Shown here: piece by piece, positions 35,925 to 45,993 of the stretch
How the letters are laid out: each line of letters opens with the position of its first letter
How positions within the stretch are numbered: position 1 is the stretch's first letter
Origin: Amyloporia xantha
Lineage: Eukaryota; Basidiomycota; Agaricomycetes; Polyporales; Adustoporiaceae
Direction: 5' to 3'
DNA length: 64,000 nucleotides
Assembly (NCBI GenBank): GCA_036971615.1
Contig: JAYKKR010000006.1
Coordinates: 1,426,001 to 1,490,000, forward strand
Made by a program: the position numbers and the translations under genes
The notes under the pieces: generated by a model
The model's input: only the letters and a program-made list of their open reading frames with translations
Told to the model about the DNA's origin: nothing
Databases searched by the model: none

Positions 35925-38032
35925 GACAGAAACGGGAGAAGGGGAGACCTCCTACGGGGGCTCAGATAGCAATGGCGCTGCACTTATCATGAGACAGGGT
36001 TTCCGTGTCTGGGTCTGTATGGCCATTATAGACCAGAAGGACTTCGAAACCTCGCTGACGTGTGGGTCTGACGCTCTAGTAGCCGACTATTCCGCACTAT
36101 TTTGATATCCAGATACGATGGCCTTCGGATCACAAGACATATGGATACAAAAGAGAAGCACCGTCGTGCTTATCAGAAGACGACCTCAAAATCATCACAG
36201 ATGCGAAACATTGCATGCGTAGTACCTGATATCAAATCGACCAATAGCACCGCTGAGCGGCGTTGACCCGCATAAAATGCGGAGCTGTATGCGGGGCAGG
36301 TGAAAACAACCTAAAATATACTGCCTCGACTGCAAATCTAACAATGAGTCGCAAGACTCAATGTTTCCTAACTCGGAGTGTCAGATTTGCGAGAGAAGCT
36401 TCATTACGGTGAATATCAGCTTACTGGTAGAGTTCGGCATACAAAATCAGGAAATGAGAATGCTGGCGCCGTTTTCTTGCTTTGTATACGTACAACTGTT
36501 CGCCGGAGGGAAGTGGAGTCTGGCGCCCGCCTTGTCGCTACGATGATAATACGATCAGACATTGCATATATGAATAGGCGCTATAGACCATAGACCAATG
36601 TGGCATATTCCCTGGGTCCGAATTCACAGGAAATTCGGACTCTGGATCATGCCCATTGTCATGGTATATGCAAGTTCTTCTGTCGACACCTGGCACCAAA
36701 AGCAACTGCACATGTTAATGGACGATCTGGGATCTGCGGAACGACGGCCCGATTTCATTTCTCAGGCTCATTCAAATTCAAACTGCGTACGGATGTTCAA
36801 AGTACTACTTATACTAAGTATTTACAAGGACAACACTGCGCTCGTTCGCGCCGATTCCTAGTCGAAACTGCTCATTCACGGCAGGAAGAACACCAGGTCT
36901 GCAGACTTCTTCAGCACCAGCAGTCCCGTACTTTGATCTATTCCTTTCTCCGCTATCTGCAGTGAGACAATATGTCACAATAGTACATGATGCCTACACC
37001 ACCGTATCGAACGCATCAATTCCCAAGCCTTGTCTGGTCCCACATCGTCGTGTGACGTCCACTGCTAATTGAGGTATCCATTCTTGGCGGTGGTATCACC
37101 CAAACCTCTTGATTACGAATCGCCTGGCGTAACGTTTCGCCTCCAAGCGGTGTCATGCAGTACTATCTTTATTTAAATAATTTTTCAACAGACGTACAGC
37201 TCGACCACACCCATTTGATTTCGACCGCGCTCCCGGGGAGCCAGCCCTCTCAGACTGTCAGTTTGCGCGCTTCACGCTCTTGATTACGACGTTCTGATGC
37301 ATTGAATGGTGGAAAGAAAAGGCACACCTGTTACCTTGGCTATGATCTGCTATGACACGGATGTTTCGCCCTGCGGAGCATTCCTAAATTGCCGGACAAC
37401 ACTCTCCGATATCGGACCACGAAGACTGTCTGGACACATGTCCGATTGGACGCTCACCGCTCATCGCATCCCGCATCGTGCAGTTCAATATCGGTCATAT
37501 ACCGTAGTCAAATTCCAAGCAATTTCCAACCTTCTCAGGCTCGTCCAACTTGAAGGCTCTCGTTTACCGAGCCCACAGCGCTAAGCCTACCCCTCAGGGG
37601 CGGTGGGGTTTACCAGGTTCTTACTTCCATGATAGATAATTAGAATGCCTATCCACTATTGCATGTGGACTATCATTGATAGTGTAAATGCCCGTTACCA
37701 GCCAAGTATGGCTCAGAGCGGACCCGCGATACATCTGATTTGTAGCTCTCGCGGCGAAATATGCCCATGATCGCGAAACAAGGGGCATAACGAAACTCGT
37801 CATCTCGGCTTCTTTTGAGATGTGCTCTTGGAGGTCTGTTCCTGCAATTGTTGTGGCTTCATCACAAACTTATCAGCTGACTCAGAGACGAAGTCAACCC
37901 TTGCAGTGGTGCCAATATACACAGCGCTCTAGTCTCGTTCCCACGACCTCCTGGAGGATGGGCTTCGCGCACACCCTCCAGCAGGCTCCTGCCCATCCGC
38001 ACTTCAGGAGTTGGGGGGCCCATCCGAGGGTG
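35925..38032. other. 2.1-kb geneless stretch
   Basis: It holds the OPT promoter at its left end. Remaining frames are short and unrecognisable, including a 92-codon ATG frame at 37306-37584. No repeat class was identified. Confidence 0.5.
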
Positions 38033-38415
38033 GTCCCAAATGACCTGTCATTTGGTTATCAATTGATGTACGGTGAGTGTGCTTATGTAAGGGCTCCACC
38101 CTCGTTGGAACCGAAATGTTTAAGCGATCACGTTCTTGTTTGTTTCCAGGTGATGTTTCTCACTTTGACTTTGCGCTTTTGCTCCTAGGAGTCCACGCAT
38201 TCGAAGGGGGCCTACTTATTCTGCTGTCCATGTCTGTGCCAATTTTTGAATATGTTTTGTAAGCTGTTGGAAGCGGTAGACGTATCTTTTGACTGCATCA
38301 CGTGGTGTATGGAAACCACTCACGTGTATTTCACGTGAATGGTGCTCGCATTCGGTTGCCACGTGGTGCTATATGATTTTATATCAAGTAGGAACTTCTT
38401 CCTCATCAGAGTCGT
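38033..38415 (+). repeat. 383-bp dispersed repeat, copy 2
   Basis: Direct-orientation partner of 19622-20004, with three substitutions. The four CACGTG boxes are kept (38299, 38321, 38332, 38360). It abuts the transposon pile, which supports a mobile origin. Confidence 0.9.
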
Positions 38416-38945
38416 TAGCATCTCCTAAGTTCAGTCCAGAACCTAGGTCCGAACCCCGAACTGCCGAACCGGACCTGAGGTTCAGGTCCGGTCCAGGTTC
38501 GGTCCGGCCATTGGCCGTCAGGTTCGGTCCGGGGTTTGGGCTTGCAGTGCGTTGCCCGAACGCGGTGCGAACACGTCCGAACCGCGAACCGGGGGACGGG
38601 GTCCGATCGATCGGATGGAGATCAATCTTCACCATTTCGGTCAATTTTCGCTCACGCACTGCATTCTCACTCTCCCTGCGTGCAGACTCAAAATGTCCCA
38701 CGTTGTTGATCATAGCGAGAACTGCGCCGTCAGCACGGTGTCACGCGCCAAAAGTGTTTGGCTCGTGGACATGGATAAAATGCATCATTATTCCCTCAAT
38801 CACTCCAGCTATCTCTGCAGCAGATCATCCCAGGCCTACCAATGGATCATTCAGAATTTTCCTCATTTATCCCATATTTTTCCAAGCCTTGGTTCAGGCT
38901 ACACAAGCCTACAGAATCAGAATGAGCACAGAGATAATGCTCAGG
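38416..38945. repeat. Cluster of short CCGAACC/GGTTCGG motifs
   Basis: Between 38430 and 38610 the motifs CCGAACC, GGTTCGG and GGTCCGG recur in both directions. There is a perfect hairpin with 10-bp arms and a 3-base loop at 38469-38491. Such subterminal motif clusters occur in DNA transposons, but no ends or transposase were found. The rest, up to the LTR of element B, has no recognised gene. Confidence 0.5.
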
Positions 38946-39696
38946 TGATGGCGGGATAATAGCCTATTTAGGAAGGTCATCATGTGACCTCAATTGCAGA
39001 GAGGAAACACCCAGATCTCATACCCGGCCATCAAACGGGCTGATCTAGCCAAAGTTTGGAGGCGCATGACTAAGGAGAAGGGCCTAGGCTATAGTGAGAG
39101 AATTCTGCTATTGGATACTCCACAGACCCTTACCAAGCGAGGCATTTATGCCAATGGATGGCCAGATGACTGTTTGGATGATGGAGCAGGGAGAGAGACA
39201 GAAAGGAAATGAGATGCTTAGTAATGCTTAGTCAGTGGACTCTCAGATGAGTATATAAGACCTGCTGCATGTACAATACTTCACTACCTTTTCCCTCACT
39301 GAAGTATAGAGTTCTTCTTACTTCACAGGCAGTCCGCTGAGCAATCAGTGTATCTCTTGTCATTGCGTCCGCCAGCTGTTCATCGTTGTCATTATCGTCG
39401 TCATCGTCATCGTCGTATTAGTATCCTCGCCGTCATCAGTATCAGTGCCGAGGGCATAAACGTTGCCCAAAGCCTGAAGACTAACCTTCACTAGGGGTCG
39501 AATCTATCTTTCCCTATAGGCAGTCACCTAGGGTCTCATCAGTGCTTCTATAGCCTGTTGTCATCCCCAGAAGTATTATAGGCCTTGTTCATCGCGGAAC
39601 TCGCCTTCATCATCGTCAGTCACGTCACGTCCCGCCCAGTCATAGGCCTTGTTCATCGCGGAACTCGCCTTCGTTATCATCAGTTACGTCACGAGT
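38946..39696 (+). repeat. Element B 5' LTR, left part (split by element A)
   Basis: Proposed LTR start TGATG at 38946 mirrors the CATCA at 46890-46894, which is followed one base later by a PBS-like TGGAGCCCACC. Removing element A and one copy of its 5-bp duplication gives an LTR of about 1.07 kb. A TATA box (TATATAAG, near 39252) lies inside. A 64-bp imperfect tandem duplication (GGCCTTGTTCATCGCGGAAC at 39581 and 39645) is also inside. The left border is inferred from the inverted TGATG/CATCA ends only. Confidence 0.45.
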
Positions 39697-40269
39697 TGTC
39701 GCGACTTAGAGTCAAGCGACAGTGGAAGAACAAACCTAAAAGGCCGAGGGCGTTCGACTGGGTCTTACCGAAGCGATGACGAGCTATGCTCGAGTCTAAG
39801 GCTAGGGACAAGTTTAAATAGAGCGTAAGTAGAAGTAAGTAAGTACAAGCAGGGCTGGGCTTACCTAGGGACAAGAGGTCGAAACTGAAGTCCCCAGGCA
39901 GAGGCGTGCTACCTTATATACTGCAAGAGTTCAGGGCAGGCTATCTACATGGTCCGTGCGTAGGTGGTCTGTGCGCAGCCTGAGTAAGCAGGCTATGAGT
40001 CATAAGTGATGTCGTGAGCGGGGCCCGGCGGGGCCCGAGGTTGGCCGGCACCGTGCTTAAGTAAACGTCCGTAAAGGGAAGGCGGGATGGAGTCCGTGGG
40101 AAAGGGACATGTGACCTGTAATGGTCGACGCGTCTAAGTCCATGAACAGGGAGCTTGCTGTGTGTACAGTAGAATGGCCGTTCGAATAAGAGGGGAAAAT
40201 AACGATGAGTAAAAGGAGAAAATCGTCCGTATATAGAAAGGAAGAAACGCTCGATGTCAACTCGTGACA
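39697..40269 (-). repeat. Element A 3' LTR
   Basis: 573 bp, identical to 45994-46566 except one base (GGGGCCC here, GGAGCCC there, near 40020). Confidence 0.95.
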
Positions 40270-40270
40270 G

Positions 40271-40282
40271 TACCCCTCTCCT
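40271..40282 (-). other. Element A polypurine tract
   Basis: AGGAGAGGGGTA on the minus strand lies directly before the 3' LTR and overlaps the pol stop codon. This is the expected primer site for plus-strand DNA synthesis. Confidence 0.75.
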
Positions 40283-43200
40283 AACGCCGCATGACCTCAT
40301 GCGCGCTTCCTTTCCCCATCTCCCAACCAGAACGGCAACGTGCTTCGGTCATTGCTTCAGGAAGTGGACGAAACTGCAAGCCAGCAAAGATAGCGGCATT
40401 GAGTCGACGAGGTGCACTAGGGTGTCTACGATGGAAGATCTCAATGAGTTCCTTTGCGTTCGCTACGTTACGCGCTGGTTCCCAAGACGTATGGGACTCA
40501 TCGTATCCTTTCCATTTGACGAGGTACTGAAGCTGGCGGCGGAATATACGTGAATCCTTGATTCGCTCAACTTCGTACTCATCTTCGCCTTCGACCTCAA
40601 TTGGTGGCGGTTCGTCAGGTTCCCGACCTGGGATTTCACTACGCGTGTGCTTGCTGAGCACGGAGACGTGGAAGACCGGATGAACTGGCACCGATTTGGG
40701 CAACTTCAGTTCGTAGTCTAAATCACCGATCTTCCGTGTGACAGGGAAGGGACCAAGGCGTTTGGGACTGAGTTTTTTGCTCGGCTGTTTCAGCTTCAGA
40801 TTACGAGCATCCAGCCATACCTTGTCACCAGGTTTGAACACCGGTGCTTCCTGTACGTGCCTATCGTAGTACGTCTTCATGCGCTCAGCAGACAGCTCAA
40901 GTGCAGCGCGCGTGTCATCCCGTATTTCCTGCAACAACTTCAACCTATCTTCTGCAGCGGGTACCTTCGACATGGGGTTCAAGCGGATTTGGAGATCGGG
41001 GTTATAGGCTTGGTTCAGGAAGAAAGGGGAATAACCAGTTGCAGAGTGAACTCGATTGTTCAACGCAAACTCCGCAAAAGGCAACTGCTTCGCCCAATCA
41101 TCCTGTCGATGGCTGACATAAGCCCTAAGATACTGCTCGATCTCCTGATTCCACCGTTCCGTCTGCCCGTCTGTCTGAGGGTGAAAGGCAGTCGACATGG
41201 CCGGCTCGATATTCATCCCTTTGTAGATCGCATGCAGATACTTTGACGCGAATTGGGGACCTCGGTCTGATATGACCTTGGCCGGGGCCCCATGATGTGA
41301 AAAGACATCGCGTATGTAAAGTTCAGCAGCACCTTCGGCAGTCAGCGTCTCATGACATGCCGAGAAGTGCACCATCTTGGTGAAGCGATCTGCCGTGACC
41401 AGGATTGAATCGAACCCATCAGACTTTGGAAGGCCCACGATCATATCGGTGGTGATAACCTGCCAAGGGCGCTCCGGAATTTCATTTGGTTTGAGCGGCC
41501 CTTGTGGTTTAGCGGGGAATGTCTTGGTACGGTTGCACGTGTCGCAGGTGCTTACGTACTCGTTGACGAACTTGGACATTCCCGGCCACCAATAGTTTCG
41601 TGATATCAACTCGAGGGTCTTGGCCCGACCAGGATGACCGGCTGCAGGTGCGTCGTGGTGGATTTTGACAATATCCCGCCGAAGCTCTGCGTTTTTTGGG
41701 ACGTAAACGCATCCTCGAAATAGCAGAAGCCCTTGTTCGGCGTTCCACTCAGTGAAGTCGCGCTGGAGCCGGGGCGGGCCTAAATTCTGAATCTTTTCTA
41801 GGGCATCCGCCACCTCTCGATCCTTGTCCGAACATTCTCGAATTCGCTTCAGCAGCGATCGATCTGCCACAACTGCTGCATGCCCGCGCTGCGTGGAGGA
41901 AATGCGGAACTGTTCCGGTTTCAGGACAATCTGATCCACGTTGTCATCGTCATCTCCAACCTGGAGGTCTGGGCGACGAGACAAGGCGTCAGCCTTTCCA
42001 TTCGACTTGCCCGACTTGTGAGTGATAGTGAAATCGAAGCGGGACAAATATAGAGCCCATCTCGCTTGCCGTCGTGTGAGATGCTGGGCCGTGCGCCAAT
42101 ACTCGAGGTTCTTATGATCCGAAAGGATCTCAAACGTGTTGGGACAACCCTCGAGGTAATGACGCCAGTCCTCCAAAGCTTCGATTATCGCTAACATCTC
42201 CTTGTCGTAGATCTCGTAATTACGCTGGGCGGAATCCATGCCCCGAGATCGGTAAGCCACCGGATGCCACTTGCCATCTTCCTGTTTTTGCGAAAGTACG
42301 CCACCGGTTGCGTACCCAGAGGCATCTACCTCTAGCCGCGTTTCCCGGTCTTGGTCATACAGTGCTAAGACAGGTGTGGTGCTAAAGCAGCGTTTCAGCT
42401 CTTCGAATGCAGACTGCTCTTCCTCACCCCACTGCCAGGGTACGTTCCCAGTTAGACGATCAAGGGGTTGCGTGATCTTTGCAAAATCCTTGATGAAGCG
42501 ACGATAAAAGTTGGCAAACCCTCGGAACTTTTGGATGTCTTTAACATTCCGAGGGGTGGGCCACTCCATGACTCCGCGGATCTTTGCAGGATCCATCGCC
42601 ACTTCACCATTCCCTACGATCATGCCTAAGTAGTCTGTTTTAGGAACGTCCCACTCGCACTTCTCCGGTTTCAGAAAGAGGTCGTTTTTCTGAAGGCGAT
42701 GTAGTACTTCACGGGTGACTTTCTCATGCTCCAGCTTATCTGTAGAGAAGATGAGAATGTCATCGAGGTAGACCGTGAGTTTTCCCTCTGCAATGAGATC
42801 TCCGAAGATGTCATTCATCATTGCTTGGAAGGTCGCAGGAGAATTGGTGAGACCGAAGAACATAACCGATGGTTCGTACAACCCTCGATTAGTTACAAAC
42901 GCAGCCTTCCATTCGTCCCCGAGTTTGATCCGTACATTATTATACCCCCATCGGATGTCGAACTTTGTAAAGATCGAGGCGCCTTTGAGTTTGTCGACAA
43001 GTTCCGAGATCAAGGGCAATGGGTAGCGATTTTTGACCGTGATCTCGTTAAGCCGTCGGTAGTCCTGTACGGGTCGAAGTGATCCATCCTTCTTTTTGAT
43101 GAAGAAGAAGGGAGAGGATATGGGCGACTTCGATTCCCGTATATAACCTTTGGCCAGTTGTTCTTTAAGGAACTTGTCTAACTCGCCTTGTTCGTTGTGC

Positions 43201-44126
43201 GACAGCGGGTATACCCTCGAATGGAACATTTTCGCGTCAGGAATTAGCTCTATGGCGTGATCATAAGGCTTATGCTCCGGAAGTCGTTCCGAGGCTTCTT
43301 TGGAGAAGACCTTCAAGAACTCATGAAATTTTTCCGGTACCATTTCCTCAACGCTTTTGACCTCTCGCTTCTTGTACTCCTCTTCAGCCAGGACCTGTGA
43401 GTAGGTATGTCCTGCTGCAACATACAGTTGTGGAGCGCCAGGGAGGTTGACACCACGCTCCCAGGCTTCAAGAAGGTCGTCTTCGTCCCATTCGACTTTT
43501 GGATCCAATTCCGTTTCCTCCTCAGGTGATACCTTACTACGTACCTTACCCTTGGTTGACCATTTGGCTTTCCGCAAACGTTTCTGCGCCGTGGGCCTGT
43601 CCCCCGTATCACGCGTAGACGCTGCATGTTCCGCCTGGCCAATCTGTCGGGCTTGACACGCTTCAGGACACCTATCTAACTTGAACGAGCCACTCTCCCA
43701 ATTGATATTAGGATTATGCTCGCGAAGCCAATCGAGCCCGATTATGACATCTTCAGGCCCGATGTCCGTTACCGTAAATACCATTTTCTCGATATGGTCT
43801 CCTATCTGCATCTGTAGCACGGCTACGTCCGTGATGCTTCCGTTCTTGTTGAGCGATCCATCGATATTATATAGTGGAATGGGGCGCCCCAACTTCCGTG
43901 TTCGTACGTTGTTCTCTTTTACGAACCGCTCATGAATAAACCTTGTGGTGGCACCGCTGTCCACCATGGCGATTATATCTTTCTGCCGTTTTTCGCCGAT
44001 TATCCGTACTGGAATATGAAAATGTTGCGAACCATGATCTATTTCATATACGTTTGCAGATTGTAGTACAGAAAATCGATTCGAGGAGGGCCCAGCGCGC
44101 ACGGCAGCGAGCGTGGACCGAATCAA
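40281..44126 (-). CDS. pol: Element A Pol: protease, RT, RNase H, integrase, chromodomain
   Basis: About 1281 residues in one open frame. Aspartic protease DSGA is at residues of about 56-59. The reverse transcriptase has KFDIRWGYNNV and the catalytic YLDDILIF. RNase H begins RLEVDASGYATGG. The integrase has the HHCC zinc site (HHDAPAAGHPG ... CDTCNRTK), DDE acids in ITTDMIVGLP, ISDRGPQFASKY and GQTERWNQEIEQYL, and the GPF/GPY-like RLGPFPV. The C-terminal chromodomain is VKWKGYDESHTSWEP, which in chromoviruses guides insertion to chromatin. The frame has no ATG near its start: codon 44126-44124 is TTG. It is open upstream to a TGA near 44190 and is -1 relative to gag, so it is probably made as a Gag-Pol fusion by frameshifting at the gag stop. 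Confidence 0.93.
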   Translation of the reverse strand: MIRSTLAAVRAGPSSNRFSVLQSANVYEIDHGSQHFHIPVRIIGEKRQKDIIAMVDSGATTRFIHERFVKENNVRTRKLGRPIPLYNIDGSLNKNGSITDVAVLQMQIGDHIEKMVFTVTDIGPEDVIIGLDWLREHNPNINWESGSFKLDRCPEACQARQIGQAEHAASTRDTGDRPTAQKRLRKAKWSTKGKVRSKVSPEEETELDPKVEWDEDDLLEAWERGVNLPGAPQLYVAAGHTYSQVLAEEEYKKREVKSVEEMVPEKFHEFLKVFSKEASERLPEHKPYDHAIELIPDAKMFHSRVYPLSHNEQGELDKFLKEQLAKGYIRESKSPISSPFFFIKKKDGSLRPVQDYRRLNEITVKNRYPLPLISELVDKLKGASIFTKFDIRWGYNNVRIKLGDEWKAAFVTNRGLYEPSVMFFGLTNSPATFQAMMNDIFGDLIAEGKLTVYLDDILIFSTDKLEHEKVTREVLHRLQKNDLFLKPEKCEWDVPKTDYLGMIVGNGEVAMDPAKIRGVMEWPTPRNVKDIQKFRGFANFYRRFIKDFAKITQPLDRLTGNVPWQWGEEEQSAFEELKRCFSTTPVLALYDQDRETRLEVDASGYATGGVLSQKQEDGKWHPVAYRSRGMDSAQRNYEIYDKEMLAIIEALEDWRHYLEGCPNTFEILSDHKNLEYWRTAQHLTRRQARWALYLSRFDFTITHKSGKSNGKADALSRRPDLQVGDDDDNVDQIVLKPEQFRISSTQRGHAAVVADRSLLKRIRECSDKDREVADALEKIQNLGPPRLQRDFTEWNAEQGLLLFRGCVYVPKNAELRRDIVKIHHDAPAAGHPGRAKTLELISRNYWWPGMSKFVNEYVSTCDTCNRTKTFPAKPQGPLKPNEIPERPWQVITTDMIVGLPKSDGFDSILVTADRFTKMVHFSACHETLTAEGAAELYIRDVFSHHGAPAKVISDRGPQFASKYLHAIYKGMNIEPAMSTAFHPQTDGQTERWNQEIEQYLRAYVSHRQDDWAKQLPFAEFALNNRVHSATGYSPFFLNQAYNPDLQIRLNPMSKVPAAEDRLKLLQEIRDDTRAALELSAERMKTYYDRHVQEAPVFKPGDKVWLDARNLKLKQPSKKLSPKRLGPFPVTRKIGDLDYELKLPKSVPVHPVFHVSVLSKHTRSEIPGREPDEPPPIEVEGEDEYEVERIKDSRIFRRQLQYLVKWKGYDESHTSWEPARNVANAKELIEIFHRRHPSAPRRLNAAIFAGLQFRPLPEAMTEARCRSGWEMGKGSAHEVMRR

Positions 44127-45619
44127 AAACGCTCCTCCTTCATCGCGCGATACTGCCCCAGTTCCTCCCGCATGGACTTCACCTCATTGGCCAACGCAGA
44201 CACAGACGCTAACATAGCCGAGAGATCTCCCGGTGTCTGCTGCACAACTTGTGCCTGTTCGGGCTGAGCGCTTGGTGTTGCTGCGCTTGCAGCAACCGTA
44301 GCTCGCACACCCTGGCGCGGAGTGTAAGGTTTGTCCTTACAGGATGGACAGTCCTTCCGACGATACCCCGGCTTCCCGCAACCGTAACAGGAGCCGTTGA
44401 ATTTTCCATCACCAACAGCCGCGATAGTAGAAGAAGCGGCGGTCTGTTGGCGACCTTGTGACGTACGAGCCCCACCCCGCGCGAACATATTGAGATCCGG
44501 ACGGCGCGCGCGGCTTATGTCAAGGATCTGTTCTACTGCAAGGACTCGTTTTTCTGCGCTAACCCAGTCGTCGAAAGGTTCGAGCTCGATCTTGCGGTAG
44601 ATGCGTGAGGGGATGCCGCTAAGGTACTTGTCACGGAGCTCTAGCTTTCCGTAGCCAGAACGATCCGCCGGACCCTTGAATTGAGCAGAGAACTGTGCGG
44701 CAGTTCTCGAGTCGCGCAAGTTACGAGCGCAGATTTTGGTGAGCTCGACTTGTGCGGCGGCTGCGTCGTCGATATGTCCGAAGCGGGCGGTGAAGGCGTC
44801 GGTGAAGGCCTTACGCGTGGCAAAAGGGGTGCGGCCAGCGACGTAGTCCGCCAGGAAAGGAGTGCCCCATTCGCGGGCTTTTCCGTCAAGAAGACTGATC
44901 GCGACCTGGACCTGTAGCTTGACGGAAGCTAGGTCCGTATTGTAGTCGAGATACTCCGAGAGTTGGGCGAGGTACCGTTTACATTCCACAACGCTCTCGC
45001 CATCGTAGCGTTGGGGAAGGAGAAGCTTCGCAATGCCTTTGTCTACAGCCATTACCGTCGCGGGGGAGGTCGTAGTTTGCTGCGAGGGCGGAGGCGGTGG
45101 TTGTTGCTGCGAAGCGGTCGTGTGACGCGGGGTAGGACGGGCGGTCTGACGGCCACGCGGCGCCGACGACGAGGCAGAGGTGGCGGGCTGAGATACGACA
45201 GGGACTGTCGGCTGCGTAGACTCGGACTGCGCGACTCCTCTTTGGGTTCCCGCAGGTGGATTCGCTCGCGAGACAGGGGGAGTAGGGAGATGGGAGACTC
45301 CTCCTTCTTGACTTTGGCTGCGGCTAACGCTGCCGCCAGGTCGAGGAATAGATGAGCCAGGGGTGGCAGGTCGAGAGGGAACGGGGGTGGTGTGACGTGA
45401 GAGTGAAGCGTGCTCGCTCCTTGGTCCTGCGGGATGTTGGACACGCCGGATAGGAACAAATCGATTATTCGGGGAAGGCTCGGTGACGGAGCGCGGGGTT
45501 CGATTGGGACACGGTTGTCGAGGGCAATCGAACCAGTTGTTTTCCTCGAAGTAGCAGTCGGTTTGATCCTGGGTGTCGAAGGCGTGAACGAGTCCGTGAC
45601 AGTGGAGTTCTTCTGCCAC
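44123..45619 (-). CDS. gag: Element A Gag
   Basis: Structural protein of the retrotransposon particle. The frame is open from at least 45619, but that codon is GTG; the first in-frame ATG is at 45052 (MAVDKGIAKLLLPQRYDGES), so translation starts there or an N-terminal part is added in a way not seen. The N-terminal third is Pro/Ser/Thr/Gln-rich. The retrotrans_gag core (GKAREWGTPFLADYV ... AQFSAQFKG) follows. The zinc knuckle CYGCGKPGYRRKDC has Tyr where CCHC knuckles have His. It ends MKEERF-TGA at 44123, with a run of five T just before the stop. Confidence 0.85.
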   Translation of the reverse strand: MAEELHCHGLVHAFDTQDQTDCYFEENNWFDCPRQPCPNRTPRSVTEPSPNNRFVPIRRVQHPAGPRSEHASLSRHTTPVPSRPATPGSSIPRPGGSVSRSQSQEGGVSHLPTPPVSRANPPAGTQRGVAQSESTQPTVPVVSQPATSASSSAPRGRQTARPTPRHTTASQQQPPPPPSQQTTTSPATVMAVDKGIAKLLLPQRYDGESVVECKRYLAQLSEYLDYNTDLASVKLQVQVAISLLDGKAREWGTPFLADYVAGRTPFATRKAFTDAFTARFGHIDDAAAAQVELTKICARNLRDSRTAAQFSAQFKGPADRSGYGKLELRDKYLSGIPSRIYRKIELEPFDDWVSAEKRVLAVEQILDISRARRPDLNMFARGGARTSQGRQQTAASSTIAAVGDGKFNGSCYGCGKPGYRRKDCPSCKDKPYTPRQGVRATVAASAATPSAQPEQAQVVQQTPGDLSAMLASVSALANEVKSMREELGQYRAMKEERF

Positions 45620-45980
45620 GATGGATGGAGGAAGGGGAGGTGCGCGTACGTAAAGAAGACCGTTTGACTACGTAGCTACGGCGCCCGAGAGAACCCCGAG
45701 TGGTTCGCAATTCACGTGGGACCCAGTACAGCCTTTGATTATTTCGCTGCAGGAATCTAGACCACGCGTTGGTCAACCCAACAAGAGACGCCCACTGAAG
45801 TGCAGTCTCTGAAAGCTCGTTCCACTACGAGGTGGCGATGTGTCTACGTGCGGGGGATGGCGTCACGAGCACCGAGTTCCCGACTTTGTATCGTAACGGT
45901 AATCGAAGTATAGTAAGGGTGCGCACCACCCAACCTATGGAAAGGGATTTTGGAAAAGGTGAACGCCGGCGGCGATGGGG

Positions 45981-45993
45981 AGTTTCGACCTAA
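45981..45993 (-). other. Element A primer-binding site, self-priming type
   Basis: Next to the 5' LTR the minus strand reads TTAGGTCGAAACT. Its 11 bases AGGTCGAAACT are the exact complement of AGTTTCGACCT at 46183-46173 in the LTR, the predicted mRNA 5' end. No tRNA-type TGG start is present. Confidence 0.75.

Noticed and set aside
37306..37584. ATG-started 92-codon frame on the plus strand
   Set aside because: Unrecognisable composition and isolated in a geneless region.
38994..39212. 72-codon frame as a transposase remnant in the LTR of element B
   Set aside because: No transposase motif recognised, and it lies inside the proposed LTR.
44123..44126. Overlapping start-stop (coupled reinitiation) between gag and pol of element A
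   Set aside because: The overlapping codon is TTG, not ATG, so reinitiation there is unlikely; frameshifting fits better.
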